Shown here piece by piece: positions 1-8,007 of a stretch of 64,000 bases of DNA (its first letter is position 1; each line of letters opens with the position of its first letter). The notes under the pieces were generated by a model. It was given only the letters and a program-made list of their open reading frames with translations, had not been told where the DNA came from and made no database searches. A program made the translations under genes and the position numbers. The stretch is from Curtobacterium sp. MCBA15_012 (GTDB lineage: Bacteria; Actinomycetota; Actinomycetes; Actinomycetales; Microbacteriaceae): positions 1,178,001 to 1,242,000 of the forward strand of contig NZ_CP126267.1 in NCBI RefSeq assembly GCF_001864935.2, given 5' to 3'.

Positions 1-158
1 GTGTCGGCCCACGAGTGTGCGGCCTCCGCGGTCATCGACGCCGACCCGGTGAGCACGGACGCGATCGTCTTGGCGACGGCGACGAGCAGGTTGGCGGCGA
101 AGGCGATGACGACGGTGAGCAGGGACTCCGGACGGTCCTGCTTCTCAGGTTCGGGCAT
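1..158 (-). CDS. Cation diffusion facilitator family transporter, 5' end only
   Basis: N-terminal part of a divergently transcribed gene whose remainder lies off the left edge. The visible 52 codons read as a short polar start followed by the first membrane helix, with the run NLLVAVAKTIASVLTGSAS and then EAAHSWAD. The Ala-Asn-Leu helix followed by GSxSMxxEAxHSxxD is the CDF (cation efflux) signature, in which the His and Asp of HSxxD form part of the transport-site metal ligands. Members are proton-coupled exporters of Zn2+, Mn2+ or other divalent metals in the cytoplasmic membrane; the substrate cannot be told from this fragment. I chose ATG at 158. In-frame GTG 218 and ATG 215 lie behind a better GGAGG but inside the divergent ileS T-box, so the shorter start is preferred. 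Confidence 0.8.
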   Translation of the reverse strand, partial: MPEPEKQDRPESLLTVVIAFAANLLVAVAKTIASVLTGSASMTAEAAHSWAD

Positions 159-182
159 CCCTCCAGCATGCTCGGCGTCCGG

Positions 183-188
183 TAGACT
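183..188 (+). promoter_or_regulatory. Putative -10 hexamer of the ileS T-box transcript
   Basis: TAGACT fits the actinobacterial TAnnnT -10 pattern and would start transcription near 195, about 12 nt before stem I of the T-box. I see no good -35 hexamer. Confidence 0.45.
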
Positions 189-194
189 CGCCCG

Positions 195-410
195 GACAGG
201 CGTCGAACCGGCCATCACCGGTGAGCCTCCGGAAGAACGCGGCAGCAGCACGGCCGTCAGTAGAACCGGGCGGACCGGGCCGCACCGCACCCGGACAACG
301 AGCGGTCGTCGGCAGCACCAGCACCGACGGCAAACGAGGTGGTACCGCGGAGCAGTGCTTCCGTCCTCGTGGAGATCGACCGAACCCCCAGTTCCGTCCG
401 ACCACAGGAG
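195..410 (+). ncRNA. T-box riboswitch, ultrashort stem I, translational, isoleucine-specific (ileS leader)
   Basis: Stem I is a five-pair helix, ACCGG (207-211) with CCGGT (218-222), closing a loop that presents the specifier codon ATC at 214-216, an isoleucine codon. GGAAGAAC follows at 231-238. The T-box proper is at 337-350 (AGGTGGTACCGCGG). Its UGGU bulge would pair with the tRNA acceptor end, and its variable U fits the A73 discriminator of tRNA-Ile. The surrounding antisequestrator helix is ACGAGG (334-339) with CCTCGT (365-370). No intrinsic terminator follows; instead the ileS ribosome binding site AGGAG (406-410) lies just downstream. This matches the actinobacterial T-boxes known to act on translation initiation. 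Uncharged tRNA-Ile should expose the site and raise IleS synthesis. Confidence 0.9.
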
Positions 411-416
411 CCCCCG

Positions 417-3400
417 GTGCGTTACCCACTGAACCGACCCGCTGACGACACGAGCGCGGCCGGCGTCACCCCGTCGCCGTCCTTCCCCGCCGTCGAGCAG
501 GGGATCCTCGCGTTCTGGAAGCGCGACGACACGTTCCAGGCGTCCATCGACCAGCGCGAGGGCTGCACCGAGTGGACGTTCTACGACGGCCCGCCCTTCG
601 CGAACGGCCTGCCGCACTACGGGCACCTGCTGACCGGGTACGCCAAGGACGTCTTCCCGCGCTACCAGACCATGCGCGGCAAGCAGGTGCACCGCCGGTT
701 CGGCTGGGACACCCACGGGCTCCCCGCCGAGCTCGAGGCGATGCGGCAGCTCGGGATCACCGAGAAGCGCGAGATCGACGAGATGGGCGTGGACGTCTTC
801 AACGCCGCGGCCAAGCAGTCGGTGCTCCGCTACACCGACGAGTGGCAGGCGTACGTCACCCGTCAGGCGCGCTGGGTCGACTTCGAGGACGACTACAAGA
901 CGCTCGACGTCACCTTCATGGAGAGCGTGCTGTGGGCGTGGAAGCAGCTCTGGGACAAGGGCCTCGCGTACGAGGGCTTCCGCGTGCTGCCCTACTGCTG
1001 GAACGACCAGACGCCGCTGTCGAACCACGAGCTCCGCATGGACGACGACGTCTACCAGATGCGGCAGGACCAGTCGGTGACGGTCACGTTCCCGCTGCGC
1101 GGGGACCGCGCCGAGGCGCTCGACCTGGCCGGCGTGCGGGCACTCGCCTGGACGACGACCCCCTGGACGCTGCCGACGAACGCCGCGCTCGCGGTCGGTC
1201 CGGAGATCGCCTACGCGGTCGTGCCGGCCGGGCCGGGAGGCGCGGCTGACGGTGGCGACGCCGGTTCCGCCCGGTACCTGCTCGCGTCCGACACCGTGGC
1301 CGCGCACGCGAAGGACCTCGGCTACGAGTCGGCCGACGACGCGCTCGCCGCCGTGCTCCGCACGGTCGCCGGCGCCGAGCTCGACGGCGTCGCCTACGAG
1401 CGCCTGTTCGACCACCTCGCCGACCAGGAGGGCTACGAGCACGCCTGGCGGATCCTCGTCGCCGACTACGTCGAGACGGGCGAGGGCACGGGCATCGTGC
1501 ACCAGGCCCCGGCGTACGGCGCCGACGACCAGGAGGTCTGCGCCGCGGCGGGCATCCCCGTGGTGCTCTCGCTCGACGAGGGCGGCGTCTTCACGTCGCG
1601 GTTCGGCGAGGTCGCCGGCATGCTCTGGTCCGATGCGAACAAGCCGCTGACCAAGGCCGTGCGCGAGGCCGGTCGTCTGCTCCGCCAGGCCTCGTACGAG
1701 CACAGCTACCCGCACTGCTGGCGCTGCCGCAAGCCGCTCATCTACAAGGCCGTCTCGTCGTGGTTCGTCCGCGTCACGGCGTTCCGCGACCGCATGGGCG
1801 AGCTGAACCAGGACGTCAACTGGGTGCCGGACAACGTCAAGGACGGCCAGTTCGGCAAGTGGGTCGGCAACGCCATCGACTGGTCGGTGTCGCGCAACCG
1901 CTACTTCGGCACGCCGATCCCGGTCTGGGTCTCGGACGACCCGGCGTACCCGCGCCAGGACGTCTACGGCTCGCTCGCGGAGATCGAGCGCGACTTCGGT
2001 CGGCTCCCGCTGAACGCGGAGGGCGAGGTCGACCTGCACCGCCCGTTCATCGACGAGCTGACCCGACCGAACCCCGACGACCCGACCGGGCGGTCGACCA
2101 TGCGCCGGATCACCGACGTGTTCGACGTGTGGTTCGACTCGGGCTCGATGCCGTACGCTCAGGTGCACTACCCGTTCGAGAACCGCGAGTGGTTCGACAG
2201 CCACAGCCCGGCCGACTTCATCGTCGAGTACATCGGGCAGACCCGCGGCTGGTTCTATGTCATGCACGCGCTGTCCACCGCGCTGTTCGACCGCCCGGCG
2301 TTCCGGAACGTCATCAGCCACGGCATCGTCCTCGGCTCGGACGGCCAGAAGATGTCGAAGAGCCTGCGGAACTACCCGGACGTGTCCGAGGTGTTCGACC
2401 GCGACGGCGCCGACGCCATGCGCTGGTTCCTCATGTCGTCGTCGGTGATCCGCGGCGGCAACCTCGTCGTCACCGAGGAGGGCATCCGCCAGGGCGTCCG
2501 CGAGTTCCTGCTGCCGCTCTGGTCGACCTACTACTTCTTCACCCTGTACGCGAACGCCTCGGGGGAGTCGGGGTACCAGGCAACGCGGCGCACCGACAGC
2601 ACCGACGTGCTCGACCGGTACCTGCTCGCGAAGACCCGTGTGCTCGTCGAGGACGTCACGACGCACCTCGACGCGCTCGACACCCCGCTCGCGGCGCAGG
2701 CCGTGCGTGACTTCGCCGACGTCCTGACGAACTGGTACGTCCGGCGCTCCCGCGACAAGTTCTGGCTCGGTGCCGGCTCCTCGCCCGAGGCGCAGGCGGC
2801 GTTCGACACGCTGTACACCGTGCTCGAGACGCTCACCCGCGTCGCCGCACCGCTCGCACCGCTCGTCACCGAGGAGGTCTGGAAGGGCCTGACCGGTGGG
2901 CGCAGCGTGCACCTCGAGGACTTCCCGGACGCCGCCGAGTTCCCCGCCGCCGACGCCCTGGTCGCGGCGATGGACCGCGTCCGTGACGTCGCGTCGAAGG
3001 GCCTCGCGCTCCGCAAGGCGACCGGCAAGCGCGTGCGGCTGCCCCTCGCGACGCTCACCCTCGTGGTGCCGGACCCGGACGCGATCGCGGCCTTCGCCGA
3101 CATCCTGCGCGACGAGCTCAACGTCAAGCGCGTCGTCCTCGAGCAGCAGGAGGAGTCCTCGCTCGGCCGGTACGGGATCGAGCGGAAGCTCACCGTCAAC
3201 GCCCGCGCCGCCGGTCCCCGCATCGGCGGGCAGGTGCAGCAGGTCATCCCGGCCGCCAAGCGCGGTGACTGGGTCGCGACCGACACCGGCGTCACCGTCG
3301 GCGGTGTCGACCTGGTCGAGGGCGAGTACTCGCTCGACCTCACCGTGGCGGACGACTCCGTCGCGGTGGCGTTCCTCGACGGCGGCGGATTCGCGGTGCT

Positions 3401-3686
3401 CGACACCGTGACGACGCCGGAGCTCGAGGCCGAGGGGCTCGCACGCGACGTCGTCCGCGCCGTGCAGCAGGCCCGTCGCGACGCCGACCTCGACGTCAGC
3501 GACCGCATCACCCTGACGCTCGGTGTCGACGCGACCGCGGGTGCCGCGGTCCGGGCGCACCAGGAACTCATCGCGGGGGAGACCCTCGCGACGACCGTGC
3601 ACGTGGCCGAACGTGCCTTCGCCGACGGCGAGGGCACCGACGTCGGTGCCGCAGCGAAGGTGTCCGTGGAGGTGGCACGCGCATGA
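417..3686 (+). CDS. ileS: Isoleucine--tRNA ligase
   Basis: Class I aminoacyl-tRNA synthetase that charges tRNA-Ile in the cytosol. The 1089-residue product has the HIGH-type motif ([13 protein letters not shown], about residues 58-70), a large editing insertion, KMSKS ([10 protein letters not shown], about residue 643) and a C-terminal anticodon-binding region. A length near 1050-1100 without a bacterial zinc-finger tail is the eukaryote-like form common in actinobacteria. GTG at 417 is chosen because AGGAG lies 6 nt upstream and because the reading frame upstream would run through the T-box RNA. The gene ends in an ATGA overlap with folC, so ileS, folC and the DUF4233 gene are probably co-translated. 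Regulation is by the leader T-box. Confidence 0.97.
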   Translation: MRYPLNRPADDTSAAGVTPSPSFPAVEQGILAFWKRDDTFQASIDQREGCTEWTFYDGPPFANGLPHYGHLLTGYAKDVFPRYQTMRGKQVHRRFGWDTHGLPAELEAMRQLGITEKREIDEMGVDVFNAAAKQSVLRYTDEWQAYVTRQARWVDFEDDYKTLDVTFMESVLWAWKQLWDKGLAYEGFRVLPYCWNDQTPLSNHELRMDDDVYQMRQDQSVTVTFPLRGDRAEALDLAGVRALAWTTTPWTLPTNAALAVGPEIAYAVVPAGPGGAADGGDAGSARYLLASDTVAAHAKDLGYESADDALAAVLRTVAGAELDGVAYERLFDHLADQEGYEHAWRILVADYVETGEGTGIVHQAPAYGADDQEVCAAAGIPVVLSLDEGGVFTSRFGEVAGMLWSDANKPLTKAVREAGRLLRQASYEHSYPHCWRCRKPLIYKAVSSWFVRVTAFRDRMGELNQDVNWVPDNVKDGQFGKWVGNAIDWSVSRNRYFGTPIPVWVSDDPAYPRQDVYGSLAEIERDFGRLPLNAEGEVDLHRPFIDELTRPNPDDPTGRSTMRRITDVFDVWFDSGSMPYAQVHYPFENREWFDSHSPADFIVEYIGQTRGWFYVMHALSTALFDRPAFRNVISHGIVLGSDGQKMSKSLRNYPDVSEVFDRDGADAMRWFLMSSSVIRGGNLVVTEEGIRQGVREFLLPLWSTYYFFTLYANASGESGYQATRRTDSTDVLDRYLLAKTRVLVEDVTTHLDALDTPLAAQAVRDFADVLTNWYVRRSRDKFWLGAGSSPEAQAAFDTLYTVLETLTRVAAPLAPLVTEEVWKGLTGGRSVHLEDFPDAAEFPAADALVAAMDRVRDVASKGLALRKATGKRVRLPLATLTLVVPDPDAIAAFADILRDELNVKRVVLEQQEESSLGRYGIERKLTVNARAAGPRIGGQVQQVIPAAKRGDWVATDTGVTVGGVDLVEGEYSLDLTVADDSVAVAFLDGGGFAVLDTVTTPELEAEGLARDVVRAVQQARRDADLDVSDRITLTLGVDATAGAAVRAHQELIAGETLATTVHVAERAFADGEGTDVGAAAKVSVEVARA

Positions 3687-5230
3687 GCGACAGCAACCAG
3701 TACGACAGCGACCAGTACGACGACCAGTACGACGACGAGCACGACGACGATCGTCACGACGAGTCCGACGGGTCCGGCGGGCACGCCGACGGCTCCGTCG
3801 CCGACGGCGGCGCCGACGGCGTCGCGATCCCGGTCGGCCCAGCGGGCGACCAGGCCCCCGGCGCCGCCCTGCCCTACGGCGGGGACGACGACGAGGTCCG
3901 GCGGGTCGAGGCGGCCCTGTACGCCCGGATCGGCGAGCAGGCCCCGGAACGCCGGCTGCACGCCACCCGGCGCGCGGTCGAGCTCCTCGGCGACCCGCAC
4001 CTCGCGTACCCGGTCGTCCACCTCACCGGCACGAACGGCAAGACCTCGACCGCCCGGATGACCGAGAGCATCATCCGCGCCCACGGCCTGCGCACCGGGC
4101 TCATGACGAGCCCGCACCTGGTGTCGATCCGGGAGCGCATCGTCATCGACGGCGAGCCGATCGAGCCGGCGCGCTTCGTCGAGAACTGGGACGACATCAC
4201 CCCGATCCTCGAGATGACCGACGCCGAGCTCACCGCGAAGGGCGAGCAGCCGCTGACCTTCTTCGAGGCGCTGACCGTCCTGGCGCTCGCGTGCTTCGCC
4301 GAGGCCCCCGTCGACGTCGCCGTGATCGAGGTCGGCATGGGCGGCGAGTGGGACTCCACGAACGTCGTGCAGAGCCAGGTCCAGGTGATCACCCCGATCG
4401 CGATCGACCACGCCAAGCAGCTCGGCGGCACCGTCGCTGAGATCGCCCGCACCAAGTCGGGCATCGTCAAGCCGTCCTCGGCGGTCGTGTCGAGCGCGCA
4501 GGCGCCCGAGGCGATCGCCGAGCTCGAGCGCGCCGCCGAGCTCACCGAGTCGACGCTCACGGTCGAGGGCACCGGGTTCTCGGTGCTCGACGTGACCCCG
4601 GCGGTCGGCGGGCAGCTCGTCACCGTGCAGGGCATCGCCGGCCGGTACGACGACCTGTTCCTGCCGCTCTTCGGGCGCCACCAGGCGCAGAACGCCGCCG
4701 TCGCGATCGCCGCGGTCGAGTCGTTCCTCGGCCGCGGGTCGCAGGCCCTCGACGAGGACGTGCTGTCCGAGGGCCTTGCCGGCACGACGAGCCCCGGCCG
4801 TCTGCAGCCGATCGCGCAGGAGCCGACCGTCGTGGTCGACGCCGCGCACAACCCGCACGGTGCCCGCGCACTCGCCGCGGCGCTGCCCGTCGCGTTCCCC
4901 TCCGGGCACGTCGTCGGCGTCGTCGGGATCCTCGCCGACAAGGACGCCCGCGGGTTCGTCCGCGCGCTCCGGGACACCGTGCAGACGTTCGTCGTGACGC
5001 AGCCGCCGGGGGAGCGCGCGCTCGACGCGGACGCCTTCGCCCGGGTCGTCGTCGCCGAGGTCGGCGAGGACCGGGTCGTCGTCGAGCCGTCGCTCGCACA
5101 GGCACTGCGGGAAGCCCGCGACCTCGCGGACGAGGCGGACGCCGAGGACGCGCTCGTGCTCGTCGCCGGGTCGGTCGTCATGGTGGGCGCGGTCATGGAC
5201 CTGGTCCACTCCGAGGGGGAGGCGAAGTGA
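3683..5230 (+). CDS. folC: Bifunctional folylpolyglutamate synthase / dihydrofolate synthase
   Basis: Mur-ligase-family enzyme that joins dihydropteroate to glutamate and then extends the poly-gamma-glutamate tail of folates. The 515-residue protein carries the ATP loop [10 protein letters not shown] (about residues 113-122), the Mg-binding stretch [13 protein letters not shown], and the C-terminal DAAHNPHGA motif. The first 70 or so residues are unlike the family: a low-complexity Asp/Tyr/Gln/His-rich stretch (repeats of DQYD and DDDR), then a Gly/Ala linker, with the conserved fold beginning near [12 protein letters not shown]. The start is fixed by the 4-bp ATGA overlap with ileS. The last codons overlap the next gene by GTGA. 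A shorter internal start would remove the acidic arm, but I see no better ribosome site for one. Confidence 0.95.
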   Translation: MSDSNQYDSDQYDDQYDDEHDDDRHDESDGSGGHADGSVADGGADGVAIPVGPAGDQAPGAALPYGGDDDEVRRVEAALYARIGEQAPERRLHATRRAVELLGDPHLAYPVVHLTGTNGKTSTARMTESIIRAHGLRTGLMTSPHLVSIRERIVIDGEPIEPARFVENWDDITPILEMTDAELTAKGEQPLTFFEALTVLALACFAEAPVDVAVIEVGMGGEWDSTNVVQSQVQVITPIAIDHAKQLGGTVAEIARTKSGIVKPSSAVVSSAQAPEAIAELERAAELTESTLTVEGTGFSVLDVTPAVGGQLVTVQGIAGRYDDLFLPLFGRHQAQNAAVAIAAVESFLGRGSQALDEDVLSEGLAGTTSPGRLQPIAQEPTVVVDAAHNPHGARALAAALPVAFPSGHVVGVVGILADKDARGFVRALRDTVQTFVVTQPPGERALDADAFARVVVAEVGEDRVVVEPSLAQALREARDLADEADAEDALVLVAGSVVMVGAVMDLVHSEGEAK

Positions 5231-5643
5231 CGGACGCACCACGGGCCTCCCGACCGGGTCGCCAGCCGCGCGTGCGGAAGCCGCGACGCGACCGCGGAGC
5301 ACGGGAGAGCCTGCTGTCGATCGCCCTCGTGCTCGAGGCGATCATGTTCTTCTTCCCGATGCTCGTCGTGTACGGCAAGGGCACGCTCCCGCCGCTCGCG
5401 GCGTTCGGCGGCGGCATCGCCGCCATCGTCGTCCTCACAGTCGCCTCACGCCTGACCGACAAGCCCGCCGGTGTAGTGTTCGGGTGGCTGCTGCAGGCGG
5501 CCATCCTCGCCACCGGCTTCATCGAACCGTTCATGTTCGCGGTCGCGGTGGTGTTCCTGGCGCTGTGGGTCTTCTGCTTCGTCAAGGGCGGTCAGCTCGA
5601 CCGTCTGAACGCCGCGCGCCGGGCCGCCGCGGGCGAGGGCTGA
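5227..5643 (+). CDS. DUF4233 family membrane protein
   Basis: 138-residue protein with a basic, Arg/Pro-rich cytosolic N-terminus followed by four hydrophobic segments (roughly [20 protein letters not shown], a Gly/Ala-rich second helix, and two more around [13 protein letters not shown] and [15 protein letters not shown]). This is the DUF4233 pattern, known from actinobacteria directly downstream of folC. It overlaps folC by GTGA, so it is translationally coupled to it. No catalytic motif is visible and the biochemical role is unknown. Confidence 0.85.
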   Translation: MTDAPRASRPGRQPRVRKPRRDRGARESLLSIALVLEAIMFFFPMLVVYGKGTLPPLAAFGGGIAAIVVLTVASRLTDKPAGVVFGWLLQAAILATGFIEPFMFAVAVVFLALWVFCFVKGGQLDRLNAARRAAAGEG

Positions 5644-5675
5644 CCCCCACATCGACCACGAAACAGGAGACCTGC

Positions 5676-6095
5676 GTGTCCGATCTCGAAGAGACCCTCG
5701 TCCTCGTCAAGCCCGACGGCGTCGCCCGCCAGCTCACCGGTGAGATCCTCCGCCGGATCGAGGCCAAGGGCTACGAGATCGTCGACCTGAAGATGCTGAC
5801 GGCGCCCCGCGACCTGCTCGACCAGCACTACGAGGAGCACCAGGGCAAGCCGTTCTTCGAGCCGCTCGTCGAGTTCATGCAGTCCGGCCCGGTCGTCGCC
5901 GTGCGCGTCGCCGGCAACGCCGCGATCGCGGGCTTCCGCTCGCTCGCCGGCACCACCGACCCGACCACCGCCGCGCCCGGCACCATCCGCGGCGACCTCG
6001 GCCGCGACTGGGGCCTCAAGGTGCAGCAGAACCTGGTGCACGGGTCCGACAGCCCCGAGTCCGCCGCGCGCGAGCTCGCGCTCTGGTTCGCCTGA
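5676..6095 (+). CDS. ndk: Nucleoside diphosphate kinase
   Basis: Transfers the gamma phosphate between nucleoside di- and triphosphates through a phosphohistidine, balancing the NTP and dNTP pools. The 139-residue product starts with [11 protein letters not shown] and has the active-site stretch NLVHGSDS, with the phosphorylated His near residue 122. Length and motifs are typical of the whole family. GTG at 5676 is preceded by AGGAGA at 5665-5670. It follows the DUF4233 gene after 32 nt, so it can be read from the ileS-folC transcript. Confidence 0.97.
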   Translation: MSDLEETLVLVKPDGVARQLTGEILRRIEAKGYEIVDLKMLTAPRDLLDQHYEEHQGKPFFEPLVEFMQSGPVVAVRVAGNAAIAGFRSLAGTTDPTTAAPGTIRGDLGRDWGLKVQQNLVHGSDSPESAARELALWFA

Positions 6096-6109
6096 GACGG
6101 GGAGACGAC

Positions 6110-6958
6110 GTGACGAACAACGACCGACCGACCAAGAACGAGCGGCGCCAGCACGCGCGTGAGGTCGCCCGGCAGCGCGCCGACGCCGAGAAGCGCCGCA
6201 AGCGCCGCAACAAGTGGTTCCTCCAGGGCGGCATCGGCCTGGGCATCGTGGCGGTCGCGGCCATCGTCGCCATCGTCGTGGTGAACGTCAACAGCGGCGG
6301 CAGCACCTCGGCCGCTGGCCCGAAGAACATGGTCACCGGCGGCATCCAGTTCACCGGCGGCAACGGCGCGATGGCCCCGGTCACGACGAAGGGCGTCCCC
6401 GCCGACGGCACCCCGTCGCCGGTCGCCACCGCGAACGACGACGGCACCGTCAAGGTCGTCGAGTACGTCGACTGGGCCTGCCCGGTGTGCAAGCAGTTCG
6501 AGACCACCTACGGCGACCAGGTGAACGACCTGGTCAAGGACGGCAAGGCGACCCTCGAGGTGCACCCCGTGTCGATCCTCGACCGCAGCTACCTCGGCTC
6601 GCGCTACGCCAGCCGTGCCGCGAACGCCGCCATGTGCGTCGCGAACTTCGCCCCGGACAAGTTCCTGTCGGTGCAGCAGCAGTTCTTCGAGAAGCAGCCC
6701 GAGGAGGGCACGAAGGGCCTGACGAACGCCGAGATCGCCGACCTGGTGAAGGCCGGCGGCGCCACCGGTTCCGACATCTCCGAGTGCCTGTCCAGCGAGC
6801 ACTACAAGGGCTGGGTCACGAAGTCGACGAACGAGGTCCTGCAGGACTCCTCGGTCGCGGGCCCGCAGGGCTTCGGGACGCCGACGATCCTCGTCAACGG
6901 CAAGCGCGTGGACAGCCTGACCGACGTCGTCTCGACGATCGAGGCAGCGGCGAAGTAA
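6110..6958 (+). CDS. DsbA-family thioredoxin-fold protein, membrane-anchored
   Basis: 282 residues: a positively charged cytosolic N-terminus (RRQHAREVARQRADAEKRRK), one transmembrane anchor around residues 40-60, a Gly/Ser linker, and an extracytoplasmic thioredoxin-like domain with WACPVCKQF. The CPVC pair lies near residues 124-127, and a cis-Pro loop (GFGTPTILVNG) follows near the C-terminus. Proteins of this build catalyse disulfide bond formation in exported actinobacterial proteins. The convergent neighbour is a VKOR homologue, the enzyme class that reoxidises such DsbA proteins, which supports an oxidase role. Start is GTG with GGGGAGA upstream. Confidence 0.9.
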   Translation: MTNNDRPTKNERRQHAREVARQRADAEKRRKRRNKWFLQGGIGLGIVAVAAIVAIVVVNVNSGGSTSAAGPKNMVTGGIQFTGGNGAMAPVTTKGVPADGTPSPVATANDDGTVKVVEYVDWACPVCKQFETTYGDQVNDLVKDGKATLEVHPVSILDRSYLGSRYASRAANAAMCVANFAPDKFLSVQQQFFEKQPEEGTKGLTNAEIADLVKAGGATGSDISECLSSEHYKGWVTKSTNEVLQDSSVAGPQGFGTPTILVNGKRVDSLTDVVSTIEAAAK

Positions 6959-6971
6959 CGCCCCACCACCG

Positions 6972-7010
6972 ACGACGCCCCCGCTCCCGACCAGGGAGCG
7001 GGGGCGTCGT
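6972..7010. terminator. Bidirectional intrinsic terminator between dsbA-like and VKOR genes
   Basis: A 17-bp perfect stem (6972-6988 with 6994-7010, arms ending in CGCCCCCGCTCCC and its complement) with a 5-nt loop sits between the convergent genes. There is no strong T-run, as is usual in this GC range. Confidence 0.8.
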
Positions 7011-7045
7011 GCGTCGAGCGGACGCGTCGACCGCGGTCGCAGCCG

Positions 7046-7648
7046 TCAGAGCGTGCTGAGCACCCGGGGGAAGACGACCAGGATGCAGACGACGACCACC
7101 GCGTAGTTCGCGAGCACGAACGCCCACGAGAACGGCAGCAGGGTCCGGCCCGTGCGCTGCAGCCCTGCACCGAAGCGCCCCTGGGCCGCGTTCCAGATCG
7201 TGAAGACCCAGAACATCGGGATGGTCATCGACCAGACGAGCAGGCACCACGGGCACAGGTAGCCGATGACCCACACGGTCTGCGTGAACAGCCAGGTGAC
7301 GAACACCCAGGCGAGGAACACGCCCGCGTTGAACGTGATCCAGAACCACCGGTGGCCGTTCCGCATGCCGGCGAGCAGCATCACGCCGACCGCGATCGGC
7401 GCGACGAAGCCCATCACGCCGATGAGCGGGTTCGGGAAGCCGAACAGCGACCCCTGCCAGCTCGTCATGACCTGCGAGCAGTTCACGAACGGGCTGACGT
7501 CGCAGCTCAGGACCGCCTGCGGGTTCTCGTACTTCTGGAACTCGTCCAGCACCAGGCGGAAGGCGGCGTACAGCGCGACGGCGCCGGTGACGATGAGGAG
7601 GACCGCCATCGCGATCGGACGACGGTGCGTGGTTGCGCTCGTGCTCAC
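7046..7648 (-). CDS. Vitamin K epoxide reductase (VKOR) family protein
   Basis: 200-residue integral membrane protein with about five helices. The loop pair LSCDVSPFVNC (C49, C57) and the active-site CPWC (C132-C135) are the four cysteines of bacterial VKOR/DsbB-like enzymes, which take electrons from DsbA proteins and pass them to a membrane quinone. The nearby DsbA-like gene at 6110, in convergent orientation, is its likely partner. GTG at 7648 gives a short polar N-terminus (STSATTHRRP) before the first helix. A longer in-frame extension upstream lacks family similarity and would enter the rne promoter region. Confidence 0.92.
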   Translation of the reverse strand: MSTSATTHRRPIAMAVLLIVTGAVALYAAFRLVLDEFQKYENPQAVLSCDVSPFVNCSQVMTSWQGSLFGFPNPLIGVMGFVAPIAVGVMLLAGMRNGHRWFWITFNAGVFLAWVFVTWLFTQTVWVIGYLCPWCLLVWSMTIPMFWVFTIWNAAQGRFGAGLQRTGRTLLPFSWAFVLANYAVVVVCILVVFPRVLSTL

Positions 7649-8007
7649 CGCGTCATCTTCGCACGCCCGTTCCGGCCCTTCCCTGGCAGGGCGTGCGACA
7701 ATGGCCGAGTCGCGCGGTCCGACCGTGCGACGAGCAGAGCTTCCCGGGCCCAGCCCGGGCAACAGGTGCGGTGAGAGCGCACCGTGACCGGACGTGCGTC
7801 ACTCCGACGCCGAATCCGCGTGGACCGGGTGTCCGCCGCGGAACCGGCGCGGACCGTACGAAGATGACGGACACCGGTCACAAGACAGCGACGACGGGGG
7901 CGTGGACGCCGCTCGTCACAACCGAAGGTTCCCGTGCCCGACAGGGTACGAGCAGAGTTCCCGCCGCCCGTCAGGGCGCGAGCGGGGTCAAGGAGTGCAC
8001 CAGACCA
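7649..8007 (+). promoter_or_regulatory. rne promoter and long hairpin-rich leader
   Basis: 359 nt without a gene. A possible -10 (GACAAT, 7697-7702) would give a leader of about 300 nt. It contains: CCCGGGC/GCCCGGG (7744-7760); GGTGCG-GTGAGAG-CGCACC (7766-7784); GTGCCC-GACA-GGGTAC (near 7934-7949); and a compound hairpin with CCCGC/GCGGG and GCCC/GGGC arms (near 7960-7985). The 9-mer CGAGCAGAG followed by TTCCCG occurs twice (from 7730 and from 7949). AAGGAG at 7990-7995 precedes the ATG. RNase E genes elsewhere are autoregulated through structured 5' leaders, so this is a candidate autoregulatory leader. Confidence 0.5.

Noticed and set aside
2531..5302. Long open frame on the minus strand opposite ileS and folC
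   Set aside because: It is the complement of two well-supported genes; its product is compositionally biased (Arg, Ala, Val, Asp) with no recognisable domain, as expected from GC-rich shadow frames.
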